A stretch of DNA of 64,000 nt, from the NCBI RefSeq assembly GCF_000510645.1, contig NZ_KI783301.1:503104-567103 (forward strand), given 5' to 3'. Origin of the DNA: Thermicanus aegyptius DSM 12793. Lineage in GTDB: Bacteria > Bacillota > Bacilli > Thermicanales > Thermicanaceae. This document shows, piece after piece, positions 53,702-62,184 of the stretch; position 1 is the first letter of the stretch, and each line of letters begins with the position of its first letter. The notes beneath the pieces are model-generated. The model searched no databases. It was given only the letters and a program-made list of their open reading frames with translations, and was not told the origin of the DNA. The translations under genes and the position numbers were made by a program.

Positions 53702-55309
53702 ATGAACTTTGATCCCTTATACTACCCGGAACCGTCCCGGCGCATGTGCCTCTACGCCAAAAAGGGGATGGTGGCTACCTCCCAACCGTTGGCGGCTGAA
53801 GCAGGGATTGAGATTTTAAAAAAAGGCGGAAATGCCATCGATGCGGCCATTGCCACAGCGGCCTGTCTAACGGTTGTAGAACCGACCTCCAACGGAATTG
53901 GAGGAGATGCCTTCGCTTTAGTATGGATGAAAGGCAAATTATATGGGTTAAATGCCAGTGGTCCTGCACCGAGAAGCATTTCTTTGGAAAAACTGAAGGA
54001 AGCAGGAATAGAGGAAATTCCGAAATATGGATGGATACCGGTAACCGTGCCGGGAACCCCTTCTGCTTGGGCTGCATTGTCAGAACGCTTCGGCAGACTT
54101 CCGTTGACGGAGGTCTTACGGCCTGCCATTACGTATGCCGAGGAAGGATTTCCCATTTCACCTATTGTAGGGAAGTATTGGAATCGCGCCTATGAAATTT
54201 ATACAACTCAGTTGAAGGGAAAAGAGTTTCAAGGTTGGTTCCAAACTTTTGCTCCAGAGGGAAGAGCCCCGAAAATTGGGGAGATGTGGCGTTCCGCTGA
54301 CCATGCTGAAACCCTTCGTTCTATTGCTGAAACGAAGGCCGAATCCTTTTATCGCGGTCATTTGGCTGAAGCCATCGATCGATTCTCCAAAGAATATGGA
54401 GGCTATTTACGAAAGGAAGATCTGGCTGAGTATCAACCGGTCTGGGTAGAACCGATACATGTCCAATATCGGGGATATGAGGTTTGGGAGATTCCTCCCA
54501 ATGGCCATGGAATCATCGCTTTGATTGCTTTACAGATTTTAAAAGGATTTGAGTTTACCGATCGCAGCACAGTGGAGACTTACCATAAACAGATTGAAGC
54601 GATAAAACTGGCATTTGCCGACGGAAAAAAATACATCACTGATCCTTCTAAAATGAGCGTACGGGTGGAGGATCTTCTTTCCGAGGACTATGCTGCGGAA
54701 AGGAGAAGACAAATCGGTTCATCTGCCCTTCAACCAGAGGCGGGAACTCCTCCTCAAGGAGGTACCGTCTATCTGGCAACGGCAGATCAGGAAGGAAACA
54801 TGGTATCGTATATTCAAAGCAATTACATGGGCTTCGGATCAGGATTAGTCGTTCCAGGAACCGGGATTGCCCTTCATAATCGGGGTCATAATTTTTCCCT
54901 TGATCCAAACCATGATAACCGATTGGAACCAGGGAAAAAACCTTATCATACCATCATCCCCGGCTTTCTCACCAAGGGAGGAAAAGCGGTAGGACCTTTT
55001 GGGGTGATGGGAGGTTTTATGCAGCCGCAGGGTCATGTGCAAGTTATTATGAACACCATTGATTTTCATCTTAATCCCCAGGCTGCTCTCGATGCGCCTC
55101 GGTGGCAATGGATCCAAGGGAAAACGGTGGAATTGGAACAAGGGATTCCGGCTCATATCGTGGAACTTCTCATCCGAAAGGGACACGACATTCGATACGC
55201 CGTCGGATCAGGGGGGTTTGGCCGGGGGCAAATTATATGGCGGCAGGAGAATGGTGTGTTGGTGGGAGGCAGCGAACCACGGGCTGATGGGTATGTGGCG
55301 ACCTGGTGA
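53702..55309 (+). CDS. Intracellular gamma-glutamyltransferase family protein (YwrD-like)
   Basis: 535 residues of the GGT Ntn-hydrolase family, with no signal peptide. The N-terminal GMVATSQPLAAEAGIEILKKGGNAIDAAIA and the autoprocessing site at T355 (PPQGGTVYLATADQEGNMVS) are present, so the precursor should cut itself into large and small subunits. The C-terminal HTIIPGFLTKGGKAVGPFGVMGGFMQPQGHVQV matches the small subunit. Bacillus YwrD is the cytoplasmic counterpart. It could hydrolyse gamma-glutamyl bonds of imported peptides or glutathione. ATG 53702 follows GGAGAACGGAGG. Confidence 0.92.
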   Translation: MNFDPLYYPEPSRRMCLYAKKGMVATSQPLAAEAGIEILKKGGNAIDAAIATAACLTVVEPTSNGIGGDAFALVWMKGKLYGLNASGPAPRSISLEKLKEAGIEEIPKYGWIPVTVPGTPSAWAALSERFGRLPLTEVLRPAITYAEEGFPISPIVGKYWNRAYEIYTTQLKGKEFQGWFQTFAPEGRAPKIGEMWRSADHAETLRSIAETKAESFYRGHLAEAIDRFSKEYGGYLRKEDLAEYQPVWVEPIHVQYRGYEVWEIPPNGHGIIALIALQILKGFEFTDRSTVETYHKQIEAIKLAFADGKKYITDPSKMSVRVEDLLSEDYAAERRRQIGSSALQPEAGTPPQGGTVYLATADQEGNMVSYIQSNYMGFGSGLVVPGTGIALHNRGHNFSLDPNHDNRLEPGKKPYHTIIPGFLTKGGKAVGPFGVMGGFMQPQGHVQVIMNTIDFHLNPQAALDAPRWQWIQGKTVELEQGIPAHIVELLIRKGHDIRYAVGSGGFGRGQIIWRQENGVLVGGSEPRADGYVATW

Positions 55310-55364
55310 TTCATGGGAGGCAATCAATCATGTTGAACGCAAATGATCCAACAGGAGGAATATA

Positions 55365-56363
55365 ATGGAAAATATACTTCTTCAGGTGGATGGATTGAAG
55401 ACCCAGTTTATCAGTGACGGGCGTGTCATTCCCGCAGTAGACGGGGTGGATCTCACCGTTCAAAAAGGAGAAACCGTAGGATTGGTAGGAGAATCAGGTT
55501 CTGGGAAAAGCGTAACCTCCCTGTCAATCATGCGATTACTTCCGAAGAAGGGAGCGCAAATTACAGCAGGTCATATTTTCTTTAAGGGGAATAATCTGCT
55601 CGAATTACCCGAGGAAAAAATGCGACAAATACGTGGCAATGAAATCGCCATGATCTTTCAAGAGCCGATGACCTCTCTAAATCCTGTTTATACAATCGGA
55701 CAACAAATAGCCGAAACGGTAATCCTTCATCGTGGTTATTCCAAAAAGGAAGCTAGAGCACATGCCATAGAAATGTTAAAAAAGGTGAATATTCCCCGAG
55801 CAGAGAAAATCGTCGATGAATATCCGCATCAGTTATCCGGTGGAATGCGACAAAGAGTAATGATTGCCATGGCGATATCCTGTGATCCGGAACTTTTAAT
55901 CGCCGATGAACCAACCACTGCCCTTGATGTTACCATTCAGGCACAAATCTTGGATCAAATGAAGGAACTTCGGGAAAAGCTAGGGACCTCTATCCTATTG
56001 ATCACCCATGATTTGGGCGTAATAGCCGAGATGTGTAATCGGGTTGTGGTGATGTATGCCGGGCAGGTGGTGGAACATGCCGATGTTTTCACCCTTTTTG
56101 AACAACCGGCTCACCCCTATACAAAGGGATTGATGAAAGCTATGCCTCAAATGGATCAAGATGTGGAAAGACTAGATTCCATTCCTGGTAACGTTCCCCT
56201 TCCGGGAACCATAAAAAAGGGTTGTCGTTTTGCTTCCCGCTGTCTTTATGCTAAGGCCAAATGTCTAGAAGCGGAGCCGCCCCTTTTCACATTGAGAGAA
56301 GGACATCAAAGTAGATGTTGGCTCAACGAAGGTGCCGCCATTAAGGAGGCTATCGGGATATGA
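55365..56363 (+). CDS. Peptide ABC transporter ATPase, DppD type (third set)
   Basis: 332 residues: Walker A GESGSGKS near residue 44, signature [16 protein letters not shown] near 159, Walker [13 protein letters not shown] near 177 and H-loop [11 protein letters not shown]. The C-terminal Cys-rich text [14 protein letters not shown] marks the oligopeptide/dipeptide extension. ATG 55365 has AGGAGG upstream. It belongs with the permeases 3.3 kb upstream; the ywr-type genes lie between. Its stop overlaps the DppF start by 4 bases. Confidence 0.93.
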   Translation: MENILLQVDGLKTQFISDGRVIPAVDGVDLTVQKGETVGLVGESGSGKSVTSLSIMRLLPKKGAQITAGHIFFKGNNLLELPEEKMRQIRGNEIAMIFQEPMTSLNPVYTIGQQIAETVILHRGYSKKEARAHAIEMLKKVNIPRAEKIVDEYPHQLSGGMRQRVMIAMAISCDPELLIADEPTTALDVTIQAQILDQMKELREKLGTSILLITHDLGVIAEMCNRVVVMYAGQVVEHADVFTLFEQPAHPYTKGLMKAMPQMDQDVERLDSIPGNVPLPGTIKKGCRFASRCLYAKAKCLEAEPPLFTLREGHQSRCWLNEGAAIKEAIGI

Positions 56364-57325
56364 AGAGATTGATGGAAGTTAAGGGGCTAAAGAAATATTT
56401 TCCCATCCGTTCAGGAATATTTGGGAAAAAAGAAGGCTATGTAAAAGCCGTAGATGATGTCTCATTTGCTGTGAATGAAGGAGAAACCCTTGGCATTGTT
56501 GGGGAATCTGGCTGCGGGAAATCAACAACAGGTCGAACGATCATCCGTTTATTGGAACCTACATCTGGGGAAGTCATTTTTCAGGGAGAAAATCTTTTCG
56601 ATTTAAAAGGGGAAAACCTTCGTAAAATGCGGCGTAACTTACAAATTGTCTTTCAAGATCCGTATGCTTCCCTTAACCCGCGCATGACGGTAGGAGCGAT
56701 TTTGGAAGAACCTCTAATTATTCATGGAATTGCCTCAAAAGCGGAACGGAAGGAGAGAGTGAAAGGATTATTGGAGATTGTAGGATTAACTCCCTACCAT
56801 TATAACCGATTTCCACATGAATTCTCAGGTGGGCAGCGACAACGGATTGGCATTGCCAGGGCATTAATTACAAATCCAAAATTAATTGTGGCGGATGAGC
56901 CGGTCTCTGCCTTGGATGTATCCATACAATCTCAAATTCTTAACCTCATGAAAGATCTCCAAGATCAATTTAAGCTCACCTACCTTTTTATTTCTCATGA
57001 TCTATCCGTTGTCCGCTACATTAGTGAGCGGGTAGCCGTCATGTATTTAGGTAGAATGGTAGAAATTGCTCCGAGAAAAGAATTATATAACCAACCTCTT
57101 CATCCCTATACCCAAGCCCTTATGTCGGCTGTCCCTAATAACAATCCTAAGAGAATTAAGGAGCGAATCATTCTTTCGGGGGAAGTTCCTAACCCAGCCA
57201 ATCCACCTACCGGCTGTGCTTTTCATACCCGATGCCGTTTCGCAATGGATCGATGCAAATCGGATCGACCCGTATTAAAGGAAACGGCTTCTGAACATTG
57301 GGTCGCCTGTCATTTATATGAATAA
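56360..57325 (+). CDS. Peptide ABC transporter ATPase, DppF type (third set)
   Basis: 321 residues: Walker [10 protein letters not shown], signature [17 protein letters not shown], Walker [16 protein letters not shown]-loop [10 protein letters not shown] and C-terminal Cys-rich [17 protein letters not shown] 56360 overlaps the DppD stop (ATGA). It ends the third peptide operon, right before a perfect 17-base hairpin terminator. Confidence 0.93.
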   Translation: MKRLMEVKGLKKYFPIRSGIFGKKEGYVKAVDDVSFAVNEGETLGIVGESGCGKSTTGRTIIRLLEPTSGEVIFQGENLFDLKGENLRKMRRNLQIVFQDPYASLNPRMTVGAILEEPLIIHGIASKAERKERVKGLLEIVGLTPYHYNRFPHEFSGGQRQRIGIARALITNPKLIVADEPVSALDVSIQSQILNLMKDLQDQFKLTYLFISHDLSVVRYISERVAVMYLGRMVEIAPRKELYNQPLHPYTQALMSAVPNNNPKRIKERIILSGEVPNPANPPTGCAFHTRCRFAMDRCKSDRPVLKETASEHWVACHLYE

Positions 57326-57380
57326 AGAGATAGACCCTGGGCTCATGATACATCCAGGGTCTATCTCTTTGCTTTTTCGA
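57324..57380 (+). terminator. Terminator of the third peptide operon
   Basis: AAAGAGATAGACCCTGG (57324-57340) pairs perfectly over 17 bases with its complement at 57354-57370, loop of 13; a short T-rich run (TTTGCTTTTT) follows. The stem begins within the dppF stop codon. Confidence 0.88.
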
Positions 57381-57480
57381 ATCATAGTAGCCCAAAAGGC
57401 ACATGGGTAAATCCTTTCACTTCTACATAGAAACGAAGTGATTAGCTACACGGTAAAGATGGATATAGGGAATTATATCG

Positions 57481-57702
57481 ATGATCTCCTTTGCCTTATC
57501 GATCAAAAACGGATGTATTTATGAAGGCTGGGAAGCGAAAAACCCGGCAAAAAAAGAATACCGGCTTAAGAATCCAAAGGTGATCGCCACCACCAACTCC
57601 TCCAAAGAATATTGGGAGAAAGTAGACAACTTTCTTCAAAAGACATATGAAATAGAAAAAGTAGGGCTATTCGTTTTTGGCAGTGACGAAATGAGATATT
57701 GA
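57481..57702 (+). pseudogene. ISLre2-family (UPF0236) transposase remnant
   Basis: A 73-codon frame whose YEGWEAKNPAKKEYRLKNP and EYWEKVDNFLQKTYEIEKV follow the text of ISLre2-type transposases (YEGWE...RYRL.NP...FWE). It has no good start context and stops where the catalytic part should continue, so it is an internal fragment. It marks an old insertion at the boundary between the peptide operon and the accessory genes. Confidence 0.45.
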
Positions 57703-57726
57703 AAATAACGACAGATGAATCTGATG

Positions 57727-57756
57727 TTGACAAACATTAGTGCGTATGCATATAAT
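57727..57756 (+). promoter_or_regulatory. Near-consensus sigma-A promoter of the two-gene unit
   Basis: TTGACA (57727-57732), 18-base spacer, TATAAT (57751-57756). Both hexamers are perfect; only the spacer differs by one base from the ideal. It lies 57 bases before the first gene. Confidence 0.85.
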
Positions 57757-57812
57757 TACTTAGCATAAATGCTGTCCGAAAAAAGTAAGTGATGTGAAAA
57801 GGAGGGGTTGCC

Positions 57813-58952
57813 TTGAGGAACAAAACCCAATTGCGTCTTCATTTGACAGGAGGGCGCTTTGAAACACAAGGCATCCCTCTTGCATTTTTTAATGATCTAT
57901 CTGTTTTAGGGGAAATGATTATTGAGGTCGCCAAATACGAATTTTTAAAGGATCACCCTAACCGCCAACGAATTCCGAAAGGATTTACCGATGAGGTGAT
58001 GGTAAATCTTAGCAATCTGGAAAAAGGCAGCGTAATTTCCGCCATTTCCATTGAGGCTAGAGACAACTTGCTTGTTCCACCCTTAGCTATGGATTACTAT
58101 AAAAAAGCGATTGATTCGATCGTTGATGCCATCTATGCTGCCAATGAAGACGAAAGAATTACAAATTATCTTCCCCCTGAACTTTTGATTTACTTTGATC
58201 GTTTTGGTAGAACATTACGCGAAGATGAAGCGATCGAATTTCCAATGCAAAAGGAGCAGAATAAAGTCGCTAAGCTGACAATGGAAATCCGCAAGAAATT
58301 AATTTTGAATTCTAGGGCTAAGGAAATTACGGATGAAATACAATTACGGGGAACTGTCCCAGAGGTGGATCAAGAAGCCAACACATTCCATATTCAGCTT
58401 TTAGACGGAAGCAAAATAAAAGCGCCGATTGAGGATCAATACTTTGATACTATAAAAAGTGCATTTAATTCCTATCGCGAACCGACACCGGACCGAATTC
58501 TTATTCAAGGAATAGGACGTTTCAATCGTCAAGGAAAACTTCTTGGTATCGATTCTGTGGAACATGTCATTTTATTGGATTCTTTGGATGTTCCGACCCG
58601 CTTAGAAGAACTTAGCTTGTTGAAAGATGGCTGGTTTGACGGTGAGGGAAAAGCGTTAGATAAAAACGGCATCAAGTGGTTTACTGACCTTTTCACAAGA
58701 TTTTATCCGGATGAACTTCCTCTGCCGTATGTTTTCCCAACCATCGAGGGGGACATTCGACTTGAGTGGTCAATAGGTCCATATGAAGCCTCTTTAGAGC
58801 TAAATCTAAACTCCCATGAGGGATATTGGCATGTTTTAAATATCGAAAACGATCAAGTGGAAGAACGTGAACTTTTTCTTGACAAGGAAAAGGATTGGAA
58901 ATTTATTTCTGAACGCATTGAATCTATGTCAAAAGAGGGAACCCACTCATGA
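57813..58952 (+). CDS. Unrecognised 379-residue protein, first gene of a two-gene accessory unit
   Basis: I recognise no family. The protein is soluble, with no signal or membrane helix. The N-terminal part (1-115; LRLHLTGGRFETQGIPLAFFNDLSVLGEMI, DEVMVNLSNLEKGSVISAISIE) looks alpha/beta; residues 155-250 are strand-rich with TFHIQLLDGSKIKAPI and RILIQGIGRFNRQGKLLGIDSVEHVILLD, suggesting a small beta-barrel; the last 100 residues (KNGIKWFTDLFTRFYPDELPLPYVFPTIEGDIRLEWSIG, split) form another domain. TTG 57813 has AAAAGGAGGGG 5 bases upstream. Its stop overlaps the next gene by 4 bases. The pairing, strong promoter and IS remnants on both sides suggest a mobile accessory or defence-type module (inference). 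Confidence 0.8.
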   Translation: MRNKTQLRLHLTGGRFETQGIPLAFFNDLSVLGEMIIEVAKYEFLKDHPNRQRIPKGFTDEVMVNLSNLEKGSVISAISIEARDNLLVPPLAMDYYKKAIDSIVDAIYAANEDERITNYLPPELLIYFDRFGRTLREDEAIEFPMQKEQNKVAKLTMEIRKKLILNSRAKEITDEIQLRGTVPEVDQEANTFHIQLLDGSKIKAPIEDQYFDTIKSAFNSYREPTPDRILIQGIGRFNRQGKLLGIDSVEHVILLDSLDVPTRLEELSLLKDGWFDGEGKALDKNGIKWFTDLFTRFYPDELPLPYVFPTIEGDIRLEWSIGPYEASLELNLNSHEGYWHVLNIENDQVEERELFLDKEKDWKFISERIESMSKEGTHS

Positions 58953-59326
58953 CGCCCCAAACCTTTCTTCATCGACAAGTCCATCCATCTTGGATACAAC
59001 AAGGAAAAATAACTTCACAAACTTTTAAGCCCACACCAAAAGACCAAAGACGATTGTCTGTTTATAATGGTGATATGATCACTCCTTCAAAAGCATGGGA
59101 TCATTATACGGGACAGTTAAAATTACAATCGCGTGGTGTTGTATCGGTTACGGTTGAAGAATGCAATAAACTGGAGTTAAACACATTTGAAGATCCAGAA
59201 CCATTCCCTGAGCATGCGTTCGTAGATTTTCAAGTCCATTCAAATTCCGCCATTGAAAGAAAAGCAAAGTTACTCACACGATACGCTGAGCAAAGAGGGT
59301 GGAGTTATTTACCGCTTTCGTTGTAG
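58949..59326 (+). CDS. Unrecognised 125-residue protein, second gene of the two-gene unit
   Basis: No family recognised. It is a small polar protein with text that looks strongly conserved in style: LHRQVHPSWIQQGKITSQTFKPTPKDQRRLSVYNGDMI, split over residues 6-45, then AWDHYTGQLKLQSRGVVSVTVEECNKLEL and a C-terminal helix ERKAKLLTRYAEQRGW. ATG 58949 overlaps the stop of the first gene (ATGA), so the two are made together, the larger first. No DNA-binding, nuclease or toxin motif can be seen. Confidence 0.78.
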   Translation: MTPQTFLHRQVHPSWIQQGKITSQTFKPTPKDQRRLSVYNGDMITPSKAWDHYTGQLKLQSRGVVSVTVEECNKLELNTFEDPEPFPEHAFVDFQVHSNSAIERKAKLLTRYAEQRGWSYLPLSL

Positions 59327-59346
59327 TTGAATTATTTTGAATTGGT

Positions 59347-59371
59347 GTCCTTCTCAGGGCTCTTTTTTTTT
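59347..59371 (+). terminator. Small terminator after the two-gene unit
   Basis: GTCCT (59347-59351), loop TCTC, AGGGC (59356-59360) with one G-U pair, then TCTTTTTTTTT. A weak stem but a strong T tract. Confidence 0.6.
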
Positions 59372-59613
59372 GTAACAACTCGAACACAAGTGCTATAATA
59401 AAAGAAAACTCGTCGATAGGCGATGAATGGGTTCGCGTCTCCACCATGAGCAGTACATGAATGCCGCATGGAACATATTGAAAGAAGGATTGCCTCGGTT
59501 AGCAGGTTAGCCAACTGAACTGCAGGAACCGCAGGGGTCGCTTGGTCAACTTCGAACCGGAGGGTTCGAATACCCAAGAATCCCCCACCTCTTTAGATGG
59601 TGGGGGTGTTCAA
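59370..59613 (+). mobile_element. Internally deleted IS200/IS605-family element
   Basis: The left part has a promoter-like pair TTGTAA (59370-59375) and TATAAT (59394-59399), 18 bases apart. A 27-codon remnant of TnpB follows, then the right end: a hairpin CCCCCACC...GGTGGGGG (59582-59606) and the terminal TTCAA (59609-59613) typical of IS605-type right ends. TnpA and nearly all of TnpB are missing, so it could move only with help from another copy. Confidence 0.65.
59427..59510 (+). pseudogene. TnpB C-terminal remnant
   Basis: The frame from ATG 59427 ends HEQYMNAAWNILKEGLPRLAG and a TAG. This is the C-terminal end of IS605-type TnpB (usual text H-D-R-D-x-N-A-A-x-N-I). The RuvC III Asp is replaced by Tyr (HEQY), and the rest of the nuclease is absent. 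Confidence 0.75.
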
Positions 59614-59635
59614 GTTAAAATTAAAATATAGGAAA
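59440..59635 (+). ncRNA. Omega-RNA-like right end of the IS605 remnant
   Basis: In IS200/IS605 elements the RNA guide for TnpB comes from the 3' end of tnpB and the element right end, with the guide taken from the flanking DNA. Here that region is intact in layout: the tnpB tail, a GC-rich folded part (CTGCAGGAACCGCAGGGG at 59520-59537), the end hairpin at 59582-59606, TTCAA at 59609-59613 and then flanking DNA from 59614 that would be the guide. Whether it is transcribed is unknown. Confidence 0.5.
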
Positions 59636-59679
59636 TTTTTTGGATTGAATTCGGAAGGCACCTAAGGAAGGGATCAAGT

Positions 59680-61503
59680 GTGGATCGGGTAAAGATAGGC
59701 ATCCTGTTCGTGATCGTTATACTTCTTCTATCTTACATCCTCCTTATCCCTTTATCCACCCCGGTTGTTATCCCCACATCCGCGGGCGATCCGCGGGAAA
59801 ATGGATATTACAGGAAATTATTGGAGTGGAGTGATGAAAGCGTCATTCCTCCAAAGGATCGGCAATTATTTCTTCCCCGGGTGATCGATTCGCCGCTCTT
59901 AAAGATGATGCGCAAGAAGGTCGATCATGGGCCGGGCATCAATCTATCCTTGAAGAAACCATACACGGTAACCATCGAATGGGAGGATTCCTATTTTCAC
60001 AAATTGGAGAATGATTATCCCGATTCCGGCATGGAATTAACGGATGGGATATACGGAACCTTAGATTGGAAAAATGGAAGTAACCCTTGGGTTGGGTTTC
60101 TTCGTCAAGGAGGGCGTTGGATCACGATCGATCTGGGGGAGGTACGGACGATTCATAGTCTCTCTCTCGATTTTCTCCAGAGGTTGGAGGCGGGCATTAC
60201 GGTGCCTGAGTATGTTCGCTATGAGGTCTCCCTCGACGGGGAGAACTGGTTTGAGGTGGGCAAGGTGGATACCACGGTGGGATCCTGGGAGGCAAGACCC
60301 GATTCCGATCCTTTTCTTCTGAAAGATCTTCGTGTGAATGCCCGTTATGTACGAGCCTATTTTCCCACGTCGGTACTGCACTTTATTGACGAATTTGCGG
60401 TCTACGGGGAAACGAAAATGGATCCAAAGGGAAAGGTGAGCATGGTAAAACGGAAGCCTGAACCGATGGCCCGTGGTTATTTAAGACCCTATCGGACGCC
60501 GGAAAGAGTTCACAATCTTCTGCTCCATTATGTGCGCCAAGAAGACTTTCGTGAAGTGAACTTCCAGCCTCTCGTCACCTATATCAACCAGAAGGGGGAG
60601 ATTTCGGATTGGATGTTTGATGCCATCCTCTTTGTTCCCCTTTCCTTGCATACGACGCAAAAAGCATGGAGGGATTGGTTAGATGGAATTTTTTATTCGA
60701 ATCGGCAATTGGAGAAGTTAAATGAGGCGGCGGCGAACGGAAGTGCCGCGTTGGAGGGGAAAAAGTTTGATGCCAAAGATCATAAAATAAAGGTGATTTT
60801 CTCGATCCCTTATCCCAGGCTTACTGCTGAAGATTGGGGAGGGGATGAAGAGAGCCCTATCAGCTTTGATCCTTTTGAAATCGGACAAAAGGAATCTTAC
60901 CTGAATCGGCTGAAAGCGGTGAAATGGTTTATAGAGCAGGCTTTGGCCCGGTGGAATAACGCCCGCTTCGATCACTTGGAGTTGGCGGGCTTTTATTGGG
61001 ATGGAGAGACATTAAACTTAGCGGCCCAGTATGAGAAAAATCTTATTCGGGATACCGCTGATTTTCTCCACGCGAGACAGGAGAAATTTTATTGGATCCC
61101 CTATTATGGAGCGTATGGCGCCGAACAGTGGCGGGAGTTGGGGTTCGATATGGTGATGGTTCAGCCGAATTTTTCCTTCACCCGTGTGGATGTCTCGCGA
61201 TTGGAAAAGACGGCCGAGTGGGCATACCGTTACGGTACCGGGATTGAGATTGAGGCCCATTGGTTTACCACCGCATTGGATAAAAAGGTGGCCACCTATT
61301 ATAAAAACCGGTACTACGACTATTTCACGGCAGGTCACCTGCAAAAGTATGAATATTCCACCCTCAATGGATGGTACTTGAATGTTTCCACATTGGAGGA
61401 TGCTTATGCCAGTCCCGATCCTTTTTACCGGGAGATCTATAATAATACCTATCTCTATCTAAAAGAGATGTGGTCGGAGACGGAGTATCGATCCCATGAG
61501 TAA
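59680..61503 (+). CDS. DUF4855 protein with discoidin-like domain, membrane-anchored
   Basis: 607 residues. Residues 6-28 form an N-terminal signal anchor. Residues about 110-245 look like an F5/8 type C (discoidin-type) carbohydrate-binding domain (MELTDGIYGTLDWKNGSNPWVGFLRQGGRWITIDLG, VRYEVSLDGENWFEVG, RYVRAYFP; pieces). From about 270 the DUF4855 part follows (LLLHYVRQEDFREVNFQPLVTYINQKGEISDWMFDAILFVPL, FYWDGE, WIPYYGAYGAEQWRELGFDMVMVQPNF), which has the look of a glycosidase-like barrel. It is probably an extracellular polysaccharide-active protein. GTG 59680 follows GGAAGGGA. It is a lone gene. Confidence 0.82.
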   Translation: MDRVKIGILFVIVILLLSYILLIPLSTPVVIPTSAGDPRENGYYRKLLEWSDESVIPPKDRQLFLPRVIDSPLLKMMRKKVDHGPGINLSLKKPYTVTIEWEDSYFHKLENDYPDSGMELTDGIYGTLDWKNGSNPWVGFLRQGGRWITIDLGEVRTIHSLSLDFLQRLEAGITVPEYVRYEVSLDGENWFEVGKVDTTVGSWEARPDSDPFLLKDLRVNARYVRAYFPTSVLHFIDEFAVYGETKMDPKGKVSMVKRKPEPMARGYLRPYRTPERVHNLLLHYVRQEDFREVNFQPLVTYINQKGEISDWMFDAILFVPLSLHTTQKAWRDWLDGIFYSNRQLEKLNEAAANGSAALEGKKFDAKDHKIKVIFSIPYPRLTAEDWGGDEESPISFDPFEIGQKESYLNRLKAVKWFIEQALARWNNARFDHLELAGFYWDGETLNLAAQYEKNLIRDTADFLHARQEKFYWIPYYGAYGAEQWRELGFDMVMVQPNFSFTRVDVSRLEKTAEWAYRYGTGIEIEAHWFTTALDKKVATYYKNRYYDYFTAGHLQKYEYSTLNGWYLNVSTLEDAYASPDPFYREIYNNTYLYLKEMWSETEYRSHE

Positions 61504-61582
61504 GATCCGGTATCTTCCCCATGGGGTGATCGAAAGCGACCATGCGGCTATTCGCCCGGAGGATCAAAAGCGGAGGATATAG
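61496..61582 (+). pseudogene. Possible DDE transposase tail fragment
   Basis: A 28-codon frame from ATG 61496, overlapping the DUF4855 stop, reads SKIRYLPHGVIESDHAAIR then RRI and stops. The piece resembles the last catalytic Glu region of IS6-type transposases (x-N-N-x-I-E-x-D-H-x-x-I-K). It is short, so the match may be chance. Confidence 0.25.
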
Positions 61583-61926
61583 CTTGAGCATCCCCGGCGT
61601 AAACGCCATGATTAAAGTTCTCATCTCCCTTAAGACTATAGGGATGACTCAAGGGGCAATCCTGTATCTGGGGAAGACATCTCGTACAGCGGACTAAAAT
61701 CTCATAAGAATCGAAGGACTTCAGCCATGGATCTTGAGTGTGCTCAAATTATTTTAGGGGTTGTTCGGATAATCTGTTGAGTTATCTACTTATCTTTGAT
61801 GGCTTACCGTATGAGTAACTCGATCATACATGCATCATCTAATCGTCAATGCGACGTATGAACTGCCAATGACGTTTCGATCGGCAAGTGATATAATGGG
61901 CAGAGGGAAAGAAAAGGGGTGAAAGC
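61583..61926 (+). other. Intergenic region before the protease pair
   Basis: No credible gene. Its last part contains the promoter of the next operon. The sequence from 61620 to 61760 has no recognised repeat or RNA. It may be decayed insertion-sequence DNA. Confidence 0.4.
61869..61897 (+). promoter_or_regulatory. Promoter of the small-protein/aspartic protease pair
   Basis: ATGACG (61869-61874), 17-base spacer, TATAAT (61892-61897), 30 bases before the first ATG. Confidence 0.6.
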
Positions 61927-62184
61927 ATGTTATGGTCTGAAGTGAGGCAGTTATTTCCCAATCAATTTGTCTTGGTGGAAGAATTAAAATCCCATTACGA
62001 GAACAATAAGCTTCATGTGGAAGAAGTGGCTGTGGTCAGACCGATTCAGGATGCTAAAGAAGCGTGGAAAGAGTTATTTGCCGCCTCAAACGGACGTTTT
62101 GTATACCATACATCAAACGAGAAAATTATCATCGAAGTCAGAAATAAACCGATGATCAGGAGATTTTACAATCATGAATCTTGA
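61927..62184 (+). CDS. Small protein of unknown function linked to an aspartic protease
   Basis: 85 residues: MLWSEVRQLFPNQFVLVEELKSH then HVEEVAVVRPIQDAKEAWKELF and a strand-rich end (FVYHTSNEKIIIEVRNKPMIRRFY). It looks like a small alpha/beta fold. I do not know a named family. AAAAGGGGTG precedes ATG 61927. It overlaps the protease gene by 11 bases, so the two are co-translated. Function unknown. Confidence 0.75.
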   Translation: MLWSEVRQLFPNQFVLVEELKSHYENNKLHVEEVAVVRPIQDAKEAWKELFAASNGRFVYHTSNEKIIIEVRNKPMIRRFYNHES

